From assembly GCA_023268155.1 (NCBI GenBank), contig JALNKM010000001.1:186001-250000 (forward strand): DNA of 64,000 nt, in the 5' to 3' direction. Of this stretch, positions 8,636-18,519 are shown one piece after another. This DNA is from Candidatus Geocrenenecus huangii. GTDB lineage: Archaea > Thermoproteota > Nitrososphaeria_A > Caldarchaeales > Wolframiiraptoraceae. Under the pieces are notes generated by a model. It had not been told where the DNA came from and ran no database searches. It was given only the letters and a program-made list of their open reading frames with translations. Made by a program: the position numbers and the translations under genes. Each line of letters begins with the position of its first letter. Position 1 is the first letter of the stretch.

Positions 8636-9922
8636 CTACTTAAAATCTATTTCTTTCTTCTTTGCTCCAGCTAGACTTCTTTCAGCAGCGGTATCTTCAT
8701 AGATTCTTCTTAGCAATTTCTCTTCTACAGGTCTTAGAGAAATCCTTCTTCTAGCCATCATTCTTTCCACCGACTTCAATACCTTTTCTATATCTAGTTC
8801 AATTAATTCTAATCCAAGGCTTTTTGCGTAAAAAGTAAATGATGGTATATCCTCAAATATGACCCCGTGTATCTGTGATCCAACACCTATCCTCTTAGCT
8901 GTATAGACTAATGCGCCGATGCTTGCTCTAACGTGGTCTCCTATAATGCATCCGAGAAAGGTTCTCCCGGTATTGATATTTCGGCCACCTATATTCATTC
9001 TTATTTCTCCATACGTATTCTTAAGATTGCTATTCGTGAATCCTGCTCCAAGATTAACCCATTCACCTACATATGAGTGACCGAGAAAACCGAAATGCCT
9101 CTTGTTAGAATATTTATGGATTACCGAGTAGGCTACTTCTCCCCCAATTCTACATTCTTCACCAATTATGGATGTTTCAATCCTTGCAGCGAAGACCATG
9201 CTGCTATCACCAATATATGATGGCCCGATGATTCTTGAAGGTGACTCAACCTCAACATTTCTCCCGATGTAGACTGGGCCATTCCTAACGTCTATGATGG
9301 AGCCCGGCTCGATAACTGAGCCATCTTCTACGTAAATATTCTTCTCATCACCCCTAACATATACTCCACTTGGAATGGCTGAATGCTCATTTTCGTATTT
9401 GGATAATTCTTCTCTCAATATCTCGGGAAAATAATTAATGAGCTCCCAAGGATAAGTTATTAGTCTAGCATCTTCAACGAACTCGGCTTTCATATATCTC
9501 TTCAGTAATTCAATATCCTGAAATAATTCTTGTCTTATCTTTCGTAGATTTCTTTCAGATAACTTGGCGACAACCAACCTCCCATCTTTAATTAAAGCCT
9601 TGTCTACCCCCTCGGTAAGTAGGTTTTTTATTAACTCTAACTCTTTTCCACCAATATAGAGGAGCCCGTTAACAATCAATACATCTTCTAAGAGTTCCCT
9701 ATCTAAAGAGACGTAAGGGTATCTTTCTTTTATTACTGGTTCAAGATATTTTCTCGCTGAAACTATTGTCTCCTCAGGTCTTAGTTTCTCAACGATATTT
9801 TCCAAAAATGTTCTAGACCCTACCCTGACTTCAAATGATGCTCTGGTATAGGTTATCGGGAGAAGATTCACGTAGGCATTATCTTCAAAGACGAAAACCT
9901 TCATTACATATCCGCTCTTCAT
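8636..9922 (-). CDS. GlmU-like sugar nucleotidyltransferase/acyltransferase
   Basis: 428-residue two-domain protein. The N-terminal part (VFVFEDNAYVNLLPITYTRA) matches the divergent GlmU N-terminal family, in which FED..n..PLt.TR replaces the usual pyrophosphorylase start. From about 180 onward a left-handed beta-helix of hexapeptide repeats is seen (PVYIGRNVEVESPSRIIG, SYIGDSSMVFAARIETSIIG). It probably makes or modifies a nucleotide sugar for glycans; the exact sugar is uncertain. ATG 9922 is favoured because a TATA-like GATATAAGC lies 23 nt upstream; ATG 9904 would match the usual family start better. Confidence 0.8.
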   Translation of the reverse strand: MKSGYVMKVFVFEDNAYVNLLPITYTRASFEVRVGSRTFLENIVEKLRPEETIVSARKYLEPVIKERYPYVSLDRELLEDVLIVNGLLYIGGKELELIKNLLTEGVDKALIKDGRLVVAKLSERNLRKIRQELFQDIELLKRYMKAEFVEDARLITYPWELINYFPEILREELSKYENEHSAIPSGVYVRGDEKNIYVEDGSVIEPGSIIDVRNGPVYIGRNVEVESPSRIIGPSYIGDSSMVFAARIETSIIGEECRIGGEVAYSVIHKYSNKRHFGFLGHSYVGEWVNLGAGFTNSNLKNTYGEIRMNIGGRNINTGRTFLGCIIGDHVRASIGALVYTAKRIGVGSQIHGVIFEDIPSFTFYAKSLGLELIELDIEKVLKSVERMMARRRISLRPVEEKLLRRIYEDTAAERSLAGAKKKEIDFK

Positions 9923-10016
9923 AGATGCATATTAATCTATGCTTATATCTTGTTTAGAGTAGGTTGGAGTGATAGAACTTATAAATATTCTAGAATATTC
10001 TTTGTAGAATGTAGAT

Positions 10017-10985
10017 GTGGTGATGAAGTGTAGGGTAGGGGTTATTTACGGGGAAGAAGCCTTACTATATTCTTTTCCAGAATTTCATCCATTCAGGTCT
10101 GATAGGGTTGAAAGATTCTACAGAGAGGTTATGCCTACATTCTTAAAACATTATCCAGACCAAGTAATTGCTGTTAAGCCTGAACTGGCTAGTGAGAGTG
10201 AAGTTCTACTATATCATGACCCAGATTACGTTGATTTTGTTAAGAAGAAATCTCAAGACGGATATGGATATCTCGATTATGGTGATACACCTGCTTTTAA
10301 GGGATGTTATGAAGCATCCCTACACGTAGTCGGGTCAACACTTAAGCTTGTAAGAATGATAATGAGAAAAGAGATTGATCATGGTTTTAATCCTGTCGGT
10401 GGACTACATCATGCCAGGAGAGATAGAGCTGGAGGATTCTGCATATTTAACGATGCATCGATAGCGATCAAATACCTGCTTGAAGTAGCTAAGCTTAAAC
10501 AAGTACTGTACGTCGATATTGATGCACATCATGGAGATGGAGTATTCTATGATTTCTACTTTGAAAAGAACGTGATAATAGCAGACATACATCAGGATGG
10601 CAGGACACTATATCCGGGAACAGGCTTCAGTCATGAGAGAGGCGGAGGAGAAGCTGAAGGGACAAAACTAAACATTCCATTAATGCCTGGAGCGGGTGAT
10701 GAAGAATTTATGGAGGCATGGAATAAGATTGAAGAATTCATAGATAATTTTAGCCCGGAATTCATTATTCTGCAAGCAGGAGCAGATGGGTTGGCTGGAG
10801 ACCCTCTCACTGGGTTAATGTATACTGAGAAGGCTCACGAGCATGCGGTGACTAGACTTCACAAAGTCTCTGAAGAAGAATGTGACGGTAGACTATTGGT
10901 GTTGGGAGGTGGGGGATACAATAGAGAGAATGTATTAAAAGCTTGGAGAAAAGTCTTGTCGAATTTACTTAATCCACCAGTATGA
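10017..10985 (+). CDS. Histone deacetylase-family (AcuC/acetylpolyamine amidohydrolase-like) hydrolase
   Basis: Zn-dependent deacetylase fold, 322 residues. Catalytic features: GGLHHARRDRAGGFCIFND (129-147), the zinc-binding DIDAHHGDG (about 167-175), and the third zinc Asp in AGADGLAGDP. It may act on acetylated lysines of proteins or on acetylated small molecules such as polyamines; the sequence does not decide. The GTG at 10017 overlaps GGTG just before ATG 10023, so either start is possible. A TATA box (CTTATAAAT, 9978-9986) lies upstream. Confidence 0.88.
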   Translation: MVMKCRVGVIYGEEALLYSFPEFHPFRSDRVERFYREVMPTFLKHYPDQVIAVKPELASESEVLLYHDPDYVDFVKKKSQDGYGYLDYGDTPAFKGCYEASLHVVGSTLKLVRMIMRKEIDHGFNPVGGLHHARRDRAGGFCIFNDASIAIKYLLEVAKLKQVLYVDIDAHHGDGVFYDFYFEKNVIIADIHQDGRTLYPGTGFSHERGGGEAEGTKLNIPLMPGAGDEEFMEAWNKIEEFIDNFSPEFIILQAGADGLAGDPLTGLMYTEKAHEHAVTRLHKVSEEECDGRLLVLGGGGYNRENVLKAWRKVLSNLLNPPV

Positions 10986-11037
10986 CGTGAACCGGGAATA
11001 CTTTTATGGAGGCCTAACTATGCGAATCTACCTTTTC

Positions 11038-11457
11038 CTACTCTACTCTTATCTTGACCCCTCTAATCTTCTTTTTGGCAATTACTTCTAAGACGCCATC
11101 CTTATATCTCGCTTTTACACTCTCGGGCTCGATCTCCACCGGTAGCCTTACGTGAAGCATGTATTTTCCTTCTCTTGTTCTTCTAGCGGGCGAGCGGCAT
11201 GGTGCCTCAATCTTCAAGTAGTCTTCTCCAACAGTTAAGTCTATCTCCTCTTTGTTTGTCCCAGGCATGTCGGCGGTTATTATTAGCTCATCTCCGGATT
11301 CATAGATGTTGTAGAGAGGGGTTATGCATCCTCTCATGGCTTCCAATCCCTTGATCCTCATGTAGAATTCTTCTTCTATATTCCTTAGCTCTTGCTCTAT
11401 CTTCTTGAATTCGTCGAGCATGATCTTCCAGAGATCCCTTCTATAAGACGTTCTCAA
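11038..11457 (-). CDS. Small heat shock protein, Hsp20/alpha-crystallin family
   Basis: ATP-independent holdase, 139 residues. Alpha-crystallin domain from about residue 48: LYNIYESGDELIITADMPG, DLTVGEDYLKIEA, and YKDGVLEVIAKKK near the end, with an I-x-V tail. The N-terminal arm is helical and charged. It follows the PAC2-family gene by 7 nt and is probably co-transcribed. A second, longer Hsp20 lies at 56680. Confidence 0.93.
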   Translation of the reverse strand: MRTSYRRDLWKIMLDEFKKIEQELRNIEEEFYMRIKGLEAMRGCITPLYNIYESGDELIITADMPGTNKEEIDLTVGEDYLKIEAPCRSPARRTREGKYMLHVRLPVEIEPESVKARYKDGVLEVIAKKKIRGVKIRVE

Positions 11458-11464
11458 TCACCTC

Positions 11465-12229
11465 CTACAAATACACCGCGGGAAGCTCTAGCTCACGAGA
11501 CTTTTGTACGTCTTGCATAGCTTGGCTCGTTCTACGCATCAAGTCTCTCAACCTCAGCTTTAATTCCTCTGCGCTTTCAAGTAGCGGCTTAACATCTATT
11601 TCTATAGATAATAGTTTTGATAGATACTTCAGTATCTCTGCCGCAGACCCCGGGTCTGGATAATTGAAATGTGCTTGTGAGAGTACCAGAAGAGCGTTGA
11701 AATCCCTCTTTATACTCTCTCTCAGAATCATTCCTTTTACACCAGTGATGTATCCATCCGTAAAAGCTTCAACACCATTTATCTTTAATGCATCCTTTGA
11801 GATCTTCTCATTGCTGCCTAGAACGTATACTTTCGGTACATCAATGTTTAACCTTCCAGGCTCAGGCATCCCCGTCAGGCTTACGATCATCTTGGCTTTT
11901 CTAGATATGGCCCATTCTATTATTTTCTGGCTTAAAGGTCTAATAATCGGCAGAGGTATAGGTATCTCAGACAAGAATACAACTATGTTGTTCCTACCAT
12001 ACATCCTTACTATGTCTAATATTTTACCGTTCTTTACGGATATTAGAGGCGGTAGAGCGTCAGACTCTATATAACCTATATCACTCATCTGGAGTTTCTC
12101 GATTAAGAAGGAGGCAGCAATCGTTCCAACTAGACCTACGTCAGGGAACCCTTCAATAATTATTACTCCCTCTCTTATAGGCTCTAACTCTATTATCTTT
12201 ACAATTTCTCCCTCCAATACTTCCGACAT
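11465..12229 (-). CDS. PAC2-family protein (proteasome assembly chaperone-like)
   Basis: About 254 residues. Hallmarks of the archaeal PAC2 (DUF75) family: EGFPDVGLVGTIAASFLIE, GRNNIVVFLSEIPIP, and LTGMPEPGR. Archaeal members such as PbaA relate to proteasome assembly chaperones, but this one is not shown to act there. The C-terminal tail is helical. A TTG at 12235 is possible, but ATG 12229 is preferred; a TATA-like TTTATTTTT lies about 30 nt upstream. It forms a pair with the downstream Hsp20, pointing to protein quality control. Confidence 0.85.
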   Translation of the reverse strand: MSEVLEGEIVKIIELEPIREGVIIIEGFPDVGLVGTIAASFLIEKLQMSDIGYIESDALPPLISVKNGKILDIVRMYGRNNIVVFLSEIPIPLPIIRPLSQKIIEWAISRKAKMIVSLTGMPEPGRLNIDVPKVYVLGSNEKISKDALKINGVEAFTDGYITGVKGMILRESIKRDFNALLVLSQAHFNYPDPGSAAEILKYLSKLLSIEIDVKPLLESAEELKLRLRDLMRRTSQAMQDVQKSRELELPAVYL

Positions 12230-12352
12230 ATCCAAAGTTAAGAGTATTCAGTGAAAAATAAACTTATATTAGTAGTAAACCCTAAGGTTAACCAATTTAG
12301 CATAAACAATAACAACACATAATGGTCTGAGAGTTTTCTAAGTTTTCGTCGG

Positions 12353-13693
12353 TTATTCTGGTGGTGACGGGATGAATCCTTCTCTCATCATCATGTGAAC
12401 TAGTTCTCTGGCGTTCTTGATAGTATTATATGCTGTTTCATAGAGTTCGTCTTCACTCATCTTTACTCTTGCTAGTCCAAGCTCTATCGCCTTCATGCCT
12501 ACTGCCGTAGCTTCCCTGGGATATACTTCCCAATCTTCCATCGTCGGTATAATATAATCTTCAGACAATCCTTTCTCTTCAGCGATTTTAGCTAGCTCAG
12601 TAGCAGCCGCTATACACATTTCATCTGTTATAGTCTTGGCTCTTACATCTAACGCTCCCCTGAATATTCCTGGGAATCCTAGAGAGTTGTTTACTTGGTT
12701 GGGGAAATCGGACCTGCCCGTAGAAACTATCTTGGCTCCAGCTTCTTTTGCCTCCCAAGGCCATATCTCAGGTATAGGGTTGGCGCAGGCGAAGACTATG
12801 GCATCATCTGCCATTGATTTGATCCATTCTTTCTTTATTACTCCTGGCCCCGGCTTAGACATTGCTATAACTACGTCAGCCCCTTTCAATGCTTCAGGAA
12901 TATCTCCTACGATTTTTTCACGATTGGTCTTTATTGCTAGATCGTACTTCCATGGATCAGAGAACTGTAGTTTGTCTACATCTTCTCTCTCTGCATAGAT
13001 TATCCCTTTCGTATCGACTACTCTCATCTTACCAGGATCTACCCCCGCAGAGATAATCAATCTTGCAATAGCTATGTTCGCTGCCCCAGCTCCAATCAAC
13101 GCCACGACTACATCGTTAATCTTCTTTCCAACTAGCTTTAAAGCATTCATCAAAGCTGCAAGAGTAACTGTAGCTGTACCCTGCTGGTCGTCATGCCATA
13201 CGGGGATGTTCATCTCTTTCCTTAGTTTTTCTAGGATGTAGAAACATTTTGGTTTCTCTATATCTTCTAGGTTTATTCCGCCGAAACTTGGTTCTAGAGC
13301 TTTTACCACTCTGATGATCTCTTCCGGGTCTCTTACATTCAAGACTATAGGGAATGCGTCTACGCCCCCCAGATACTTGAATAGTAGTGCTTTGCCCTCC
13401 ATTACTGGGAGACCTGCTTCAGGTCCTATATTGCCCAATCCTAAAACTCTCGTTCCATCGCTTACTACCGCGACGGTGTTAGCTCTATTAGTATATTCGA
13501 AGACTAGGTCGGTGTTGTTTTTTATTTCTTTACATGGTTCAGCAACTCCTGGAGTATACCAGATCGCAAAATCATCGTAGCTCCTAACCGGAACTTTTAA
13601 TGTTACCTGTATCTTGCCTCTATAGAATGGGTGATATTTCATAGCAAGCTGTGAGGGGATTTGAGCTTTTCTTAATAATTCTTCCTTGGTCAA
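12353..13693 (-). CDS. Malic enzyme (oxaloacetate-decarboxylating malate dehydrogenase)
   Basis: NAD(P)-dependent oxidative decarboxylation of malate to pyruvate, cytosolic, 446 residues. The short prokaryotic form is seen: catalytic Tyr in [15 protein letters not shown], catalytic Lys region [16 protein letters not shown], metal site [14 protein letters not shown], and Rossmann [13 protein letters not shown]. The start is TTG at 13693, decided by the strong GGAGGT six nucleotides before it; no ATG is nearby. With the PEP carboxylase at 28017 it could link C3 and C4 pools. Confidence 0.95.
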   Translation of the reverse strand: MTKEELLRKAQIPSQLAMKYHPFYRGKIQVTLKVPVRSYDDFAIWYTPGVAEPCKEIKNNTDLVFEYTNRANTVAVVSDGTRVLGLGNIGPEAGLPVMEGKALLFKYLGGVDAFPIVLNVRDPEEIIRVVKALEPSFGGINLEDIEKPKCFYILEKLRKEMNIPVWHDDQQGTATVTLAALMNALKLVGKKINDVVVALIGAGAANIAIARLIISAGVDPGKMRVVDTKGIIYAEREDVDKLQFSDPWKYDLAIKTNREKIVGDIPEALKGADVVIAMSKPGPGVIKKEWIKSMADDAIVFACANPIPEIWPWEAKEAGAKIVSTGRSDFPNQVNNSLGFPGIFRGALDVRAKTITDEMCIAAATELAKIAEEKGLSEDYIIPTMEDWEVYPREATAVGMKAIELGLARVKMSEDELYETAYNTIKNARELVHMMMREGFIPSPPE

Positions 13694-13833
13694 GAACTAA
13701 CCTCCTGACAGAACCTAATATATAGAATTTGATGAGCCTCTTTTAAGTATTTCCTTTGTCGAGTATACGTCAGATGACATATTATTATTGGAAAAACATA
13801 AAAAATATGAGTTGACGTCATTTTTAGAGGAAA

Positions 13834-15111
13834 TTGAGTAGGAGAAGTTCGAGAATTTCTGGTTTTTACAAACTTAGCATAGAAGAGAGACTAAAGATCG
13901 TTTCAGAGTTTGCAGATTTGACTAGCGATGAAATCGGCTCATTGAAGAGGCATGGCGCTCTAGACATAGAGATTGCGAATAGAATGATAGAGAATGTAAT
14001 TTCAACCTATGAGCTCCCCTTAGGCATAGCGGTAAACTTCCTCATAAACGGTAGAGATTACCTTATACCAATGGTTATTGAAGAGCCTTCTGTCGTGGCT
14101 GCTGCATCTAATGCTGCCAGAATGGCTAGAGAAGGTGGTGGAGTATATACTTCTAGCACAGGACCATACATGATAGGCCAGATACAATTAGTAAAAGTTC
14201 CACAGCCCGCTATAGCGAGACTCGAAATACTAAAGAGGAAAGATGAGATCCTAGAATTAGCCAATCAATGTGACCCCGTGCTGGTTAGGCTTGGAGGGGG
14301 AGCAAAAGACCTTGAAGCAAGAATTCTGGAGACTAGAAGCGGAGTCATGCTGATAGTTCATCTAATAGTAGATGTTAGAGATGCTATGGGAGCAAATGCG
14401 GTAAATACGATGGCTGAGACGATAGCTCCGAGGCTCGCCTCGATAGCAGGTGGATACTTTAGGTTAAGAATAATATCGAATCTAGCTGATCGTAGACTTG
14501 TTAGAGCATGGACGAAAATTCCCGTTGAAGCAGTAGGAGGAAGAGAAGTCGCCGAAGGAATCATGGAGGCCTGGGCCTTTGCAGAAGCTGATCCATACAG
14601 GGCTGCAACCCACAATAAAGGTATAATGAATGGCGTGGATGCCGTCGTTATAGCTACCGGAAATGATTGGAGAGCAGTAGAAGCGGGAGCTCATACCTAT
14701 GCAGCTAGAGACGGAAGATATAGGCCTCTTAGTAGATGGGAGACTGATGGAAGCTATCTATATGGTTCTCTAGAGATGCCTATTGCTGTAGGAATTGTTG
14801 GAGGAGCAACCAAGACTCATCCTCTAGCAAAGATATCGCTAAAGATATTGGGAGTCAAGACAAGTCAAGAATTAGCAGAAATTATAGGAGCGGTTGGACT
14901 GGTTCAGAATCTCGCTGCTCTCAGAGCATTGGCCGCTGAAGGAATACAGGCTGGACACATGTCTCTCCATGCGAAGAATATAGCCGTGATGGCGGGAGCG
15001 GTAGGAGGAGAGATAGACTTAGTTGCAGAAGAGATGGTTAGAGAGAAAGCTGTAAGGCTTGATAAAGCTCAAGAGATACTTAGTAGAATAAGAAAGGAAA
15101 GAAAATCATAA
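13834..15111 (+). CDS. hmgA: HMG-CoA reductase, class II type
   Basis: Reduces HMG-CoA to mevalonate for isoprenoid lipids. The sequence is of class II (Pseudomonas mevalonii) type: ENVISTYELPLGIAVNF (54-70) and PMVIEEPSVVAAASNAA. Catalytic residues are present: Glu54, Lys262 in HNKG, Asp269 in GVDAV and His375 in AGHMSLH. It is 425 residues, without the class I membrane or linker regions. Most archaea use class I, so this is noteworthy. The TTG start follows TAGAGGAAA; an upstream ATG at 13808 meets a TGA at once, so TTG is the only fitting start and matches the family N-terminus. Confidence 0.92.
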   Translation: MSRRSSRISGFYKLSIEERLKIVSEFADLTSDEIGSLKRHGALDIEIANRMIENVISTYELPLGIAVNFLINGRDYLIPMVIEEPSVVAAASNAARMAREGGGVYTSSTGPYMIGQIQLVKVPQPAIARLEILKRKDEILELANQCDPVLVRLGGGAKDLEARILETRSGVMLIVHLIVDVRDAMGANAVNTMAETIAPRLASIAGGYFRLRIISNLADRRLVRAWTKIPVEAVGGREVAEGIMEAWAFAEADPYRAATHNKGIMNGVDAVVIATGNDWRAVEAGAHTYAARDGRYRPLSRWETDGSYLYGSLEMPIAVGIVGGATKTHPLAKISLKILGVKTSQELAEIIGAVGLVQNLAALRALAAEGIQAGHMSLHAKNIAVMAGAVGGEIDLVAEEMVREKAVRLDKAQEILSRIRKERKS

Positions 15112-15223
15112 CTTCTCCACTTTCATCATGGTCTGAAATATTTTTATCGGGGCTAGCCTATACGCTGGTCAGTGTATTGTTAGCAGAAGTCGTAGTTAAG
15201 GGAAAACAAGCAAGGAGATGTAG

Positions 15224-17518
15224 ATGATACGAGAAGATATGGGGAAAGACACTGGAAATAGGTCGAATCATATGGACAGCTCGGATATCATGAGTTCATC
15301 GATAATATTGGAGAACCCTCTCCTTCGAAAAGAGAAGATAGAGATCAGGAAATACCAGGTTAAGATAGCTGAATCATCTATTGGGCGGAATACATTGGTT
15401 GTGCTACCTACGGCTCTAGGTAAGACAGTTATCGCTGTATACGTCTCCGCCTATTATTTGTACATTCAGCCCAACTGTAGGATTCTAGTCATGGCCCCTA
15501 CAAAGCCTCTAGTAAACCAGCATAAAGAAAAGTTTGCTCAACTCTTAAGACTAGAAGCACATCAATTGAGGGTCTTGACCGGCGATGTAGCTCCAGAAGA
15601 GAGGAAGCTGTGGTGGAGAAGCAGAGATGTCATGATATTCTTCACTACGCCTGAAGTAGTCAAGAATGATTTAGAAGATGGGCTGAGTCTGGATAATTTC
15701 AGCTTGATCGTATTTGATGAAGCTCATAGAGCTAGGAAAGAGTACGCATATACGAAGGTCGCTAAACATTATGTAAGCTCATGCAAGAATCCCCGTATAC
15801 TGGCTTTAACGGCCTCGCCTGGGTCAGATGCTAACAAAGTTAGAGAGATAGTAAATAAACTATTCATTGAGAATATAATCTACCGTTCAGAATACGATAG
15901 AGATGTTGCCCCATATATTCACAATATCAAGATAGAATATAAGATGATAGAACCTCCTGTAAGCTATCAAAGGATTGCCAACTTGATTAGAGAGATGCTT
16001 GAAGATTGTCTGGCGCAACTTAGAGAAGCTGGGTTGATCAATAAAGACTGTGGCCACATATCTAGAAGAGAACTACTTGAGGTCGGAGAAAAAATACGCG
16101 AAAAGATTAAGCTTGAGAAAAACAAGTATGCTAGAGGCTTGTCATGGAATCTACTGCTTCTACAGAATATCGCTCTTATACTCCTCCATGAATTAGAGCT
16201 TCTACTATCTCAAGGAGCATATACACTTAGGAAATTCTTGGAGAACTCTATAACGTTGGAGAAAAAATCCCATAGGAAGCTCGTGATAGATCCGAGATTC
16301 CGATTACTAATGAATATGGTTGAGAAAGAAGTAAAAGAACATCCGAAAATTCCCGCATTGGTTGAAGAGTTAAGGAAATACTTTAACGATGAGCCGAATG
16401 GAAGAGTGATTGTCTTTACTCAGTATAGAGATACGGCAGAACATTTAGTGGATATCCTGAGAGATAGAGGATTTAGGGTAGAAGTGTTTGTTGGACAGAG
16501 AAAAGAAAAGAACTTCATCTATATGAGTCAGAGAGAACAGCTTCGGACATTGAAGAGATTTAATGATGGGGAGATACAGGTTCTCGTATCGACGAGTATT
16601 GGAGAAGAGGGGCTAGATATTCCACAATGTGGCCTAGTGGTATTTTATGAACCGATAACTTCGGAGATAAGATTTATTCAAAGAAGGGGGAGAACTGGTA
16701 GGCTAAGAACCGGAAGATGCGTGATACTCGTTGCTGAAAATACGTCTGATGAAGTTTATCTTGAATCAGCTTACAGGAAAGTTAAGAAAACAAAAAACAT
16801 ATTAGAGAAGATAAACCAAGAAATTAAGCAAAAGAATCTAACAGATTATACTGGATCAGTCTTTACAAATTCTTTTCCAGAAACTTGCGGAGAAGTCGAC
16901 GGGAATAATGTGTCTGAAAAGAACTCTAACTTAAGCTTCTCTAAGAGCTGTCTCGAAGAAGGCTGGAGAGAAAAACTTGAAGAAGTTCTCAAAAAAGACG
17001 AATCTATGAGGCATCATGCGAATAGGTATATGGAGTGGTTTGAACAGATTACTTCTACAAGCATAAAACCGAAGACGAGTTTACTGAAGCTTTCCAAGAT
17101 AATCTATAAGAGAATACTCAAGATGGGAGATCGAGGCTTTCCTAGAAATCTCCTTGTAGAAGAATTAATCCATGATGGATATAATGCTAGCGAGATCGAG
17201 AAAGCTTTGAAGAAACTATTGAAATCTCGGAGAATATTCGAGGAATGTGGGAGGCTTTACCCCTTCGTCAAAGAAAAACTAAAAAATTCCATAGAAATAG
17301 CTGGAGATCTGAAGAGGTTCAAAATATGTGTCGAGGAACTCTATCCGGGAAAAATTGTAGTTTTGGTCAATGATAGGTGGAGAGCGGTGATACCTGTTGA
17401 GTTAAATGATGAATTAATATCTTTGAAAAAGAAGGCTGAATACATTGTCGTTGGGAAGCTTGTACGCATAGATGGGAGACTACATCTCCGGCTACATGGA
17501 GTAATCAGGGAACTATGA
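15224..17518 (+). CDS. Hef/FANCM-like DEAH helicase without nuclease domain
   Basis: DNA helicase/translocase for stalled forks, 764 residues. Motif I is LPTALGKT (61-68; usually TGLGKT), motif II is VFDEAHRA (163-170), motif III is LTASPG, motif V is TSIGEEGLDIP and motif VI is QRRGRTGR (about 486). A helical insert (about 245-385) between RecA domains is the Hef/FANCM signature. There is no ERCC4 nuclease; instead residues 600-764 carry a winged-helix-like part and an OB-like tail (KIVVLVNDRWRAVIPVEL). GGAG six nucleotides upstream supports ATG 15224. A small Hjc-like nuclease follows 28 nt downstream, suggesting a split helicase/nuclease pair. Confidence 0.88.
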   Translation: MIREDMGKDTGNRSNHMDSSDIMSSSIILENPLLRKEKIEIRKYQVKIAESSIGRNTLVVLPTALGKTVIAVYVSAYYLYIQPNCRILVMAPTKPLVNQHKEKFAQLLRLEAHQLRVLTGDVAPEERKLWWRSRDVMIFFTTPEVVKNDLEDGLSLDNFSLIVFDEAHRARKEYAYTKVAKHYVSSCKNPRILALTASPGSDANKVREIVNKLFIENIIYRSEYDRDVAPYIHNIKIEYKMIEPPVSYQRIANLIREMLEDCLAQLREAGLINKDCGHISRRELLEVGEKIREKIKLEKNKYARGLSWNLLLLQNIALILLHELELLLSQGAYTLRKFLENSITLEKKSHRKLVIDPRFRLLMNMVEKEVKEHPKIPALVEELRKYFNDEPNGRVIVFTQYRDTAEHLVDILRDRGFRVEVFVGQRKEKNFIYMSQREQLRTLKRFNDGEIQVLVSTSIGEEGLDIPQCGLVVFYEPITSEIRFIQRRGRTGRLRTGRCVILVAENTSDEVYLESAYRKVKKTKNILEKINQEIKQKNLTDYTGSVFTNSFPETCGEVDGNNVSEKNSNLSFSKSCLEEGWREKLEEVLKKDESMRHHANRYMEWFEQITSTSIKPKTSLLKLSKIIYKRILKMGDRGFPRNLLVEELIHDGYNASEIEKALKKLLKSRRIFEECGRLYPFVKEKLKNSIEIAGDLKRFKICVEELYPGKIVVLVNDRWRAVIPVELNDELISLKKKAEYIVVGKLVRIDGRLHLRLHGVIREL

Positions 17519-17546
17519 TGGAGGAGATCCGTATGACGGTGTTGTA

Positions 17547-17846
17547 GTGTTGAGTTATAGGAAAGGTAGAAGATTCGAATGGGAAGTTAGACGAATATTA
17601 GAGGATAAGGGCTGGCTAACGGTTAGAGTTGCTAGAAGTAAACCTCTAGACTTGATTGCTCTAAAGAATGGGTCAATACTCTTGATCGAATGTAAATACA
17701 GTTCGAGAATCAGCGATAAAGATAGGTCTAAGCTGATTGAGATGGCTAAGATCACATCAGGTAAACCGATATTGGCCTTGAGGAAGAAGTACGAACGAAG
17801 AATACATTTCATAAACTTGGAAGATGGAGAACAATTCAATCCTTAA
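17547..17846 (+). CDS. Small Hjc-like Holliday junction resolvase
   Basis: 99 residues, shorter than usual Hjc (about 120-140). The PD-(D/E)xK core is intact: YRKGRRFEWEVRRILEDKG with the leading Glu, SKPLDLIALKNG with Asp35, and LLIECKYSS with Glu48 and Lys50. It expectedly cuts four-way junctions as a dimer. The start is GTG 17547, or TTG 17550. It is sandwiched between the FANCM/Hef-like helicase and DUF99, whose start overlaps its 3' end by 23 nt, so the three form an operon. Confidence 0.82.
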   Translation: MLSYRKGRRFEWEVRRILEDKGWLTVRVARSKPLDLIALKNGSILLIECKYSSRISDKDRSKLIEMAKITSGKPILALRKKYERRIHFINLEDGEQFNP

Positions 17847-18519
17847 AGTTCCGCTCCAACTACTTCTCTCTAGAGATAAAATAATTATAGCATCCTTTAA
17901 CGAGTATTCACTAGGGAGTTTGTTGAGGCTGAGTCTAGAAAAGAAAGCAATCAGGGTTCTGGGGATAGCTGAGAGCTATAGGAGAGGGGCTGGACAGTAT
18001 GCTTTTCTGGCTGGAGTCGTAATGAGGAGCGATCTACTAGTTGATGGAGTTGTCTTGGGAAGATGTAAGATAGGCGGAATGGATGTAACCGATTCCATCC
18101 TCGAAATGTATCATAGACTAGAGAGAGAAGACATATCTGCATTAATAATTAATGGATGTATTATTAGCTGGTTTAACGTAGTGGACCTGAATAGATTACA
18201 TAGAGAAACACGTCTACCATCCATATGCTTAACCTACTATCCATCAACCGGTCTCAGAGAATATTTTATCAAGTATTTCCCAGACGATTGGGAGGAGAGA
18301 TTCAAAGTATACGAAGAGAATGGACCTAGAATCGAGCTTGTTAACAAGAATGGATTCAAAGTCTATCTTAGAGCTGTGGGATTAGATGTGGATAAAGCTC
18401 TCGATCTAGTAAATAAGTATACGGTATCTGGTAGGATACCTGAACCACTTAAGTTGGCGAGATCGATCGCTTATGCGGTGATGGAGGAGGCATATCGTGC
18501 TGAGACTAGACCATGCTGA
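17824..18519 (+). CDS. DUF99 family protein
   Basis: 231 residues, conserved archaeal DUF99 (UPF0215), a fold related to endonuclease V/RNase H. Visible: VLGIAESYRRGAGQYAFLAG, the Asp-rich VDGVVLGRCKIGGMDVTDSI, ALIINGCIISWFNVVDLN and TRLPSICLTYYPSTG. Its role is unknown; operon placement after a fork helicase and a Holliday nuclease suggests nucleic acid repair. It starts inside the upstream gene and its last 14 nt overlap the convergent nucleotidyltransferase gene. Confidence 0.82.
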   Translation: MENNSILKVPLQLLLSRDKIIIASFNEYSLGSLLRLSLEKKAIRVLGIAESYRRGAGQYAFLAGVVMRSDLLVDGVVLGRCKIGGMDVTDSILEMYHRLEREDISALIINGCIISWFNVVDLNRLHRETRLPSICLTYYPSTGLREYFIKYFPDDWEERFKVYEENGPRIELVNKNGFKVYLRAVGLDVDKALDLVNKYTVSGRIPEPLKLARSIAYAVMEEAYRAETRPC

